This document shows, one piece after another, positions 59,220-64,000 of a stretch of DNA of 64,000 nucleotides (positions are counted from its first letter, which is position 1; each line of letters begins with the position of its first letter). Position numbers and translations under genes: made by a program. Below the pieces are notes generated by a model. That model did not search any database, was not told the DNA's origin, and saw only the letters and a program-made list of their open reading frames with translations. Origin of the DNA: Candidatus Poribacteria bacterium (GTDB lineage: Bacteria > Poribacteria > WGA-4E > WGA-3G); assembly GCA_026702755.1 (NCBI GenBank), contig JAPPBX010000102.1, forward strand, positions 1 to 64,000, given 5' to 3'.

Positions 59220-60635
59220 TCAAATATCCAACCTGAAGAATTTCAGGAATGACACAGTCGTCAACACGACTGCAAAGAAGCAGAGCAGGAGCACATCCAC
59301 GGCTGATTGGCGGACCGTTTCTGCTAAGGTTGTGGTTTCCAAAGGTGGCGGCTGTGTAATTTTGACGATATCAGTCGCCGGGTTCCACGTTCTTACGGAA
59401 GCATGATCTACAATTTTACTGAACAGATCCGTATGGAGTTCATTATAGTAACGCTCACCCGCTTGAAAGTAATTGCTCCTTTTTTGCTTCCCTGTCTGTG
59501 TCAAGTTTGTAGTGAGATAGATGAGGGATGATGTTGGCGTAATTCGTGAAAGCGTCTCACCTACCTGTTCTTGCTGTTCTGTTTCACGTTTGTAATCCCG
59601 GTCGAGTTTGTCAGCGTGATCTTGAAATTTCTGTCTATATTCCTCTTCAAAGGGTTTCATGCGTTCATCAACTTTGTTCGCAACCTCTCCAGCTATTATG
59701 CGTGTGCCCCGTTCATATGCGGGCATCTCCATGACAATTTTCTTTTTTTCTTCTGAGAGTGCCGCATTGAAATCATCTCGAATAGCTTTCTTTTCCATAT
59801 AGACGCTCTGTGAAGTTCGTGTTGGGGCGATAACCTTTGCTGCAAGGAATCCTATGCGTGGCGTAATCAGCACGGCGAACACCCAAAGGGTGAAAGCGAC
59901 GATGAGTGCTGTTTTGGCACTGTCCAAGTAGGTGGAAATCACGGTTCCTATTGCAAAAAACACCCCGATGTAGAGTAGTGAGGCGAGGGTTAGACTGAGG
60001 ACCCGTGGAAAAATATCTGACTCGCCAAGAGGAAACCCTTGCCAGACAAGTAGCAGTAAGCCGAATAGAAACGACACCAGAAAGGGAACAACAAACACAA
60101 GGTAGCCACCGATTAGCTTACTCCACAAAAAGAGATCGCGCGGCACAGCGTTTGATAGGGTAATCCGAATTGTACCTGCCTCTCGCTCCCCAGCAACGGC
60201 ATCAAATGTGAACAGGAGTGCAAGCAGGCTAAAAACGGTACCTACCACGAATAGAAAATCGAGATGTCCCAGAAGTTGGGAGAGCGGCGCAGAAAATGTA
60301 GAGGGTGGTCCCTGTGTGATTCCATTACGCGTCATCCCAAAGTAGCTCGGTAGTGAATCACCTAATCCGTTCGCGAAGACGCTCAAAGGTGTCGGTTTAA
60401 GAAAGAGTTTAGAAACTTCAATCTCCGGTTCCAGTGGTCTCTTCGGGTTTACTGTCTTTTCCTCGATGTTCGCCAGTTTAACCGCTTCTTGGTAATCCAC
60501 CAAGTCTTGCTGATAGTTTCGATAATTAATAGAAAGCGTGAGTGGAATAAGCAGGAGACACATCACGAGGAGCGCGACAAATCGGACACTCAAAATGTGA
60601 TGCATCATTTCTTTCTGAATTAGCGTTAGGAACAT
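59220..60635 (-). CDS. ABC-2 type transporter permease (paralogue of 56265-57674)
   Basis: Start at MFLTLIQKEM (AAGGTGAAAAC upstream), giving 471 residues. The longer frame adds 13 residues without a ribosome-binding site. Core TFDAVAGEREAGTIRITLSN and AVPRDLFLWSKLIGG are almost identical to the 56265 product. The soluble loop between core and last helix differs most (YERGTRIIAGEVANKVDERM). The last helix is VDVLLLCFFAVVLTTVSFL. The neighbouring secreted coiled-coil gene is downstream, as for the paralogue. No ATPase gene is adjacent. Confidence 0.87.
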   Translation of the reverse strand: MFLTLIQKEMMHHILSVRFVALLVMCLLLIPLTLSINYRNYQQDLVDYQEAVKLANIEEKTVNPKRPLEPEIEVSKLFLKPTPLSVFANGLGDSLPSYFGMTRNGITQGPPSTFSAPLSQLLGHLDFLFVVGTVFSLLALLFTFDAVAGEREAGTIRITLSNAVPRDLFLWSKLIGGYLVFVVPFLVSFLFGLLLLVWQGFPLGESDIFPRVLSLTLASLLYIGVFFAIGTVISTYLDSAKTALIVAFTLWVFAVLITPRIGFLAAKVIAPTRTSQSVYMEKKAIRDDFNAALSEEKKKIVMEMPAYERGTRIIAGEVANKVDERMKPFEEEYRQKFQDHADKLDRDYKRETEQQEQVGETLSRITPTSSLIYLTTNLTQTGKQKRSNYFQAGERYYNELHTDLFSKIVDHASVRTWNPATDIVKITQPPPLETTTLAETVRQSAVDVLLLCFFAVVLTTVSFLKFFRLDI

Positions 60636-60715
60636 GTTTTCACCTTGCCTTGCTATTCTAAGGTCAGTTTTCAATCAAGAAAGTCCTATAATGCTGAAAA
60701 TCCTGGTTCAGACAA

Positions 60716-60812
60716 TTATAGTAAAGCCCGTAAGTATTTATACACCAACACAAAGGCGAGGATACAATCCTCGCCAGCGGCGGTGGGGATTGTTTCCTGA
60801 CGAACTGTTATA
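60716..60812. mobile_element. MITE-like family B, right-truncated copy
   Basis: TATAGTAAAGCCCG (about 60718-60730), TATACACCAACACAAAGGCG, palindrome GCGAGGAT-ACA-ATCCTCGC and CAGCGGCGGTGGGG, then CTGACGAACTGT. The terminal TTTTACTATA is missing. Confidence 0.65.
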
Positions 60813-60821
60813 AGACCTATA

Positions 60822-62414
60822 TTACTTGATTAAATTCTTTATCTTCGTTGAAAGTGTCTCTGGATCGACATCTATAAGGACATCTTTGATAACGAGTTCC
60901 CGATTTAAAAGGAGTGTTATGAGCTCCGTTTGGGGTTCGGATGCCTCTCTATTGAGGAGCGACTGTATATTAAGGAACGTCCGTATTTGGTTGTTTTTAT
61001 CAACCCAGATGGGCATCGAAAGTTGGTGTTTTGCCTTGAACGCCTCAATTGCTGTCGCGGAATCATCCGTGCTAATGCCAACCGCTTGCAATTGGGTAGC
61101 GTCGTAGTTTGCAAGCAGTCTCTCCATCTGTTTTAGTTTCGGGCCGCAGGTGGGAACGTCTGTTGAAAACAGGTTCACAAGGACAAACTTGCCGCGGAGT
61201 GTCTCTAACTTAACGGGTTTCTCGGAAAGGTTCGTCAGCGCGATGTCTGGCATCGGTTTGCCCAATAGCAGTGCCAATTCCTCCTGATCTATGGACACGG
61301 TGGGTGTTGGCGTTAATTGCTGGAGTATTGCTTTTCCCTCTGGTGATTCCAGAAACGCCTCGCCGAGTTGTTCTTTGAGTTTCGTTTGTACGTCGTCCGA
61401 GGGCTTGATTTGGATTTGGAAGATGTTTCTTTTTACGTTATTATTGCCGCCTTTGAGAAGCTGCTCTGCCATTTGTTTCCTGACTTCTTCGGGCAAATCT
61501 GCTGGTAGGTTGGGTTGAATGGAAATCCTTGTCACGACTTTCGTTTCGTTATAGATATTTCTCTGCGGACCATTTCGATAAAGTTTTCCGCTAATGCTTA
61601 GATTGAGCAGATGATGTTGGCAGCGCACAATAGGTATCATGTCGCCTTCTATTTCCAGTAGAATTTCCTGTCCTGCTTTCTGTTCAGGGCGAAATTCGTA
61701 AAGATAACTACACGGCAGTGTCGGGTCCGATCCGTCGTCAGTGAGAACCCCAGGGATGCCTACTGTTGTGTCTGCAGGGCAGAGCAGCACTTTTTCCTCC
61801 AGATATTGTGGAGAGAGTTCAGATAGCCACTGTGGTTCTCCGTCTGTCTCAGCGCGGTAGTTTTCGAGTGCGAGTTTTATCTGCCTTAAATTCTCTCTGC
61901 ATCTCTCAATCCCTGTTGAATCGTCGGGGTTCTGTTTTTCGGAAGGCAAGGCTAACTCATAAGGATAGACATCTGCCAGAAGGAGACGGTTTAAACGGAT
62001 TAGGTCTTCTCCGCTTTGTGGGTTTTGCGCAAGGAGTTCCTGCGTCTGTTCGCTGAGTTCGATATTAGCGAGATGTTGTGCTTCGTAGAGTGGGGCGACT
62101 TGGAGCAGTCGGTTCAAATCGTCGAGCAGTGCTTTCTGAAGAGCCGGGGAAGGGTTACTTATACCATCATATTCGTCCAGCAGTCGCTGGGTTTCGGCGG
62201 AGAGTTGTGCAGCTATAGGTTTGGATACCGCAGCGCGTGTGTCTTGAAGTTTCACTGCTAAACTGCCGGGGTCTTTGAGATCTTCGAGATGAAACAGGAA
62301 TTGATTTTCATCTGCAAAGGCAACTGAAGTTAGACTCAGTAGGGTGGCAATCAGAAAGGTTGCAATTGTGTTCAGTAGGACGCGAGTTTTCAATCGTCCG
62401 ATTGTTTTTGGCAT
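60822..62414 (-). CDS. secreted TlpA/AhpC-like thioredoxin-fold protein
   Basis: Start at the ATG 62414 (GGAG 8 nt upstream), giving 530 residues with a signal peptide ending SVAFADE. Residues about 30-180 are helical. A pilin/G-like motif follows (CRENLRQIKLALENYRAETD; WLSELSPQYLEEKVLLCPAD). The C-terminal 160 residues are a redoxin domain: LLGKPMPDIALTNL, KLETLRGKFVLVNLFS, TDVPTCGPK and GISTDDSATAIEAFKAKH. The usual WCxxC is reduced to TCGPK, keeping one Cys only, so disulfide exchange in the classic way is not possible. It could be peroxiredoxin-like or inactive. No operon partner is evident. Confidence 0.8.
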   Translation of the reverse strand: MPKTIGRLKTRVLLNTIATFLIATLLSLTSVAFADENQFLFHLEDLKDPGSLAVKLQDTRAAVSKPIAAQLSAETQRLLDEYDGISNPSPALQKALLDDLNRLLQVAPLYEAQHLANIELSEQTQELLAQNPQSGEDLIRLNRLLLADVYPYELALPSEKQNPDDSTGIERCRENLRQIKLALENYRAETDGEPQWLSELSPQYLEEKVLLCPADTTVGIPGVLTDDGSDPTLPCSYLYEFRPEQKAGQEILLEIEGDMIPIVRCQHHLLNLSISGKLYRNGPQRNIYNETKVVTRISIQPNLPADLPEEVRKQMAEQLLKGGNNNVKRNIFQIQIKPSDDVQTKLKEQLGEAFLESPEGKAILQQLTPTPTVSIDQEELALLLGKPMPDIALTNLSEKPVKLETLRGKFVLVNLFSTDVPTCGPKLKQMERLLANYDATQLQAVGISTDDSATAIEAFKAKHQLSMPIWVDKNNQIRTFLNIQSLLNREASEPQTELITLLLNRELVIKDVLIDVDPETLSTKIKNLIK

Positions 62415-62511
62415 ATTCAAATCTCCTTAGCACTTACAATTTTGTAAGGCGCAGTATCGTATTATCGGATTGCACACCTCCTTTCCAGAAAGGTTCCCGA
62501 AAAATATGTGT

Positions 62512-62642
62512 TAGGACTTACGCAAAATCCGTTCCTCTCCTGCAGAATCGGAAAATTGGAAGGATGGAAGCCTGGATGGTGGGTTCCATCCTTCCCTACC
62601 TTCCACCCTTTCAGCCGAATATCCGCTTTCTGCGTGAGTCCT
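62512..62642. mobile_element. MITE-like family A, copy 3 (131 bp) carrying a GGAAG hairpin
   Basis: TAGGACTTACGCA (62512-62524) and TGCGTGAGTCCT (62631-62642, one mismatch) bound an element. Its interior is a GGAAG/CTTCC hairpin (TTGGAAGGATGGAAGCCTGG and CCATCCTTCCCTACCTTCC). Two repeat families of the window are thus nested. Confidence 0.8.
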
Positions 62643-62655
62643 GATATGTTTTAGC

Positions 62656-63066
62656 CTACGCGTCTAACAGTTCAGTTTTATATTCCTCAACAATCGCCTC
62701 TAAAATGGATTCTGGGATCTCCTCCAATTGGGATGCTAATTCTTCTTCAACATTAACCATCAGGCTGTGGTCGAAGGTTTCGCGTTCGGCGCATGGGTCG
62801 AGGTATTCGCCGTGTGCTTCCAACAGGACTGCTAAGCGTGCTGGTGTCAATCCTTCGGAAATACCGTGCAATCCCCATGCTGTACCTTGATAACCTTTTT
62901 CATAATCGGTGCCGAGATGTTTCTGTAGAATTTCTTCTCTTTCGGTACCTTGCGCACCGCTGTTTTCGAGTTCTTCTGCGGCAGCAATCGCTCGCGGATC
63001 CAGTTCAATTTGGAAGGCAGTTGATGCGTCTGCCGCTGGGACAGGGTAAATTTTATAGATTTCCAT
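62656..63066 (-). CDS. hypothetical protein, 136 residues, acidic
   Basis: An acidic cytosolic protein without signal peptide or membrane helix. Visible segments are YKIYPVPAADASTAFQIELD, GYQGTAWGLHGISEGLTPAR and an acidic helical tail (VEEELASQLEEIPESILEAI). I do not recognise a family. There is no strong ribosome-binding site, but codon use and length are gene-like and no better frame overlaps. It lies between a MITE-like element and the SDR gene, both spacers being repeat-rich. Confidence 0.6.
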   Translation of the reverse strand: MEIYKIYPVPAADASTAFQIELDPRAIAAAEELENSGAQGTEREEILQKHLGTDYEKGYQGTAWGLHGISEGLTPARLAVLLEAHGEYLDPCAERETFDHSLMVNVEEELASQLEEIPESILEAIVEEYKTELLDA

Positions 63067-63235
63067 TTTTTTAAGTACCTTTGATATTATGGCTTGTAAA
63101 GAAGAGCAGTTGGTTTGTAAAGAAGGGCAGCTACAAGGGCTGCCCCTACAAGGTTTGACAGTTCATCTATATGAATAGAGATTTCACTCAAAAACTGATG
63201 GGGTTAGGAAACCTCACCAGCGGTGGTGGGTTGTG
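63067..63235. repeat. palindromes between the hypothetical and SDR genes
   Basis: GGGCAG-CTACAAG-GGCTGCCC (about 63124-63143) with CTACAAGG after it, and a weak GGTTAGGAAACC (about 63203-63214) followed by TCACCAGCGGTGGTGGG, a degenerate family-B inner word. Confidence 0.5.
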
Positions 63236-64000
63236 CTACACGACTGCTGAGAGTCCGCCGTCAATGTTGATCGCTGTTCCAGTGATAAATGATGCACATT
63301 CGGAGACAAGGAAGGCGACGAGATGACCTACTTCACTCGGTTCACCTAAACGTCCAAGCGGATGTTCCGCACCGCGTTCCTCCCAATATTCCTCAAGTGT
63401 TCCCGGTGAACCCGCGGCTTTCCACGCGCGCTCCCCCTGAGCACTTTTAATTGAGGTGAGGCAGACGGTGTTAACCAAAATGTTGTGAGGTAAGAGTTCT
63501 TTGGAGAGTGCCTTCGTCAGAGCAATGCCAGCGGCTCGACTAACGGAGGTGGGGCAGGAACCCTCACTGGGCTGTTTGCCTCCGGGATGCGTGATATTGA
63601 TAATCCTTCCACTACCGTTGTTTTTCATGTGTGGGATCACCAATCGCGCACAGCGCACAGCACCCATTAACTTAAGGTCCAGGTCATCGTACCATGCTTC
63701 GTCGCTCATGGTTTCAAAATCGCCACCTGCTGAACGACCGGCGTTATTGACTAAAATATTGATCTTTCCAAAGTGGTTCGCGGTTTGTCTGATAAAATTC
63801 TCTAACGTCTCAGGTTTCGTTACATCAGCAGGGATTGCGAGGACTTCACCGCCGGTTTGTGTGCGGATCTCTTCAGCAGCGTCCGCTAAGACTGTTTCGC
63901 GTCTTCCGCAAATTGCGACTTTCGCGCCTTCTTCACATAAACGGCGCGCGATACCTTTACCGATTCCCTCGCTTCCACCAGTAATCACTGCGACTTTTCC
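63236..64000 (-). CDS. short-chain dehydrogenase/reductase, cut by the right edge
   Basis: Incomplete at the 5' end: the frame is open to the window edge (GKVAVITGGSEGIGKG), so the start lies outside. At least 254 residues are present. The NAD(P) motif TGGSEGIG, VNNAG and the C-terminal FITGTAINIDGGL are typical classical-SDR marks. The catalytic segment normally YxxxK reads TSVSRAAG here, with Thr for Tyr and Arg for Lys, so typical oxidoreductase catalysis is doubtful. It would be a cytosolic tetramer. The role is unknown. Confidence 0.85.
   Translation of the reverse strand, partial: GKVAVITGGSEGIGKGIARRLCEEGAKVAICGRRETVLADAAEEIRTQTGGEVLAIPADVTKPETLENFIRQTANHFGKINILVNNAGRSAGGDFETMSDEAWYDDLDLKLMGAVRCARLVIPHMKNNGSGRIINITHPGGKQPSEGSCPTSVSRAAGIALTKALSKELLPHNILVNTVCLTSIKSAQGERAWKAAGSPGTLEEYWEERGAEHPLGRLGEPSEVGHLVAFLVSECASFITGTAINIDGGLSAVV

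Noticed and set aside
1-64000. CRISPR arrays
   Set aside because: The many repeats are dispersed palindromes and MITE-like elements. No regular direct repeat/spacer series and no cas gene are present.
1-64000. tRNA or rRNA genes and phage or integrase loci
   Set aside because: No cloverleaf-like pattern with a T-loop GTTCGA-type box, no rRNA motif and no integrase or phage structural gene was recognised on either strand.

Overview
The window looks like a chromosome segment of an uncultured, Candidatus Poribacteria-like bacterium. That assignment is an inference from gene style: ECF sigma factors with large C-terminal extensions, a SUMF1-domain protein, a Gfo/Idh/MocA dehydrogenase, an enolase-superfamily dehydratase, many ABC-2 permeases, SelN-type proteins and a very high load of short palindromic and MITE-like repeats. 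There is no rRNA or tRNA gene, no CRISPR array and no recognisable transposase gene.

Region 1 (1-11.8 kb) is mostly metabolic. It holds a SUMF1-domain secreted protein, a nitroreductase, an amidohydrolase, a TPR lipoprotein-like protein, an orphan DNA methyltransferase, a coupled Rieske/cytochrome b pair, a Gfo/Idh/MocA dehydrogenase, a cobalamin-type radical SAM protein and an enolase-superfamily dehydratase.

Region 2 (12-28.7 kb) is a family array. Four tandem paralogues share an N-terminal beta-rich module, an M61-like metallopeptidase domain and a C-terminal PDZ. The first is fused to an ECF sigma factor and has lost its zinc site. The fourth is preceded by the frameshifted relic of a sigma factor. 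A fifth member inserts the N-terminal module between two copies of an alpha/beta hydrolase. A shared promoter (GCAACC-N17-CGAC) precedes three of these genes. A LamG-like protein and a C-type-lectin-like protein follow.

Region 3 (29-41.6 kb) encodes export machinery. There are two plus-strand ABC-2 permeases. A minus-strand set then runs permease, permease, ATPase (with its own GCAACC-N17-CGTC promoter), NEW3-domain membrane protein, TolC-like protein and ECF sigma factor.

Region 4 (41.6-49.1 kb) is the most striking. It contains three paralogues of the vertebrate selenoprotein N (SELENON) redox domain. Two are interrupted by an in-frame UGA at exactly the Sec position of the SCUG motif. Each UGA is followed by the same 6-bp stem with a 4-nt loop, as expected for a bacterial SECIS. 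The third copy has glycine at that position. The C-terminal beta-domain of two of them is also fused to an ECF sigma factor encoded between them.

Region 5 (49.6-64 kb) has a DUF4097-like protein, a small secreted protein, duplicated ABC-2 permeases (a second copy of the 38.6-41.6 kb pair and two further paralogues), two paralogous secreted coiled-coil proteins ending in PYPPL/RYPPL, a TlpA-like thioredoxin protein, a small hypothetical protein and an SDR cut by the right edge.

Intergenic DNA is crowded with non-autonomous elements. Four families have terminal inverted repeats, and many short palindromes occur, some inside coding sequence or at gene 5' ends.
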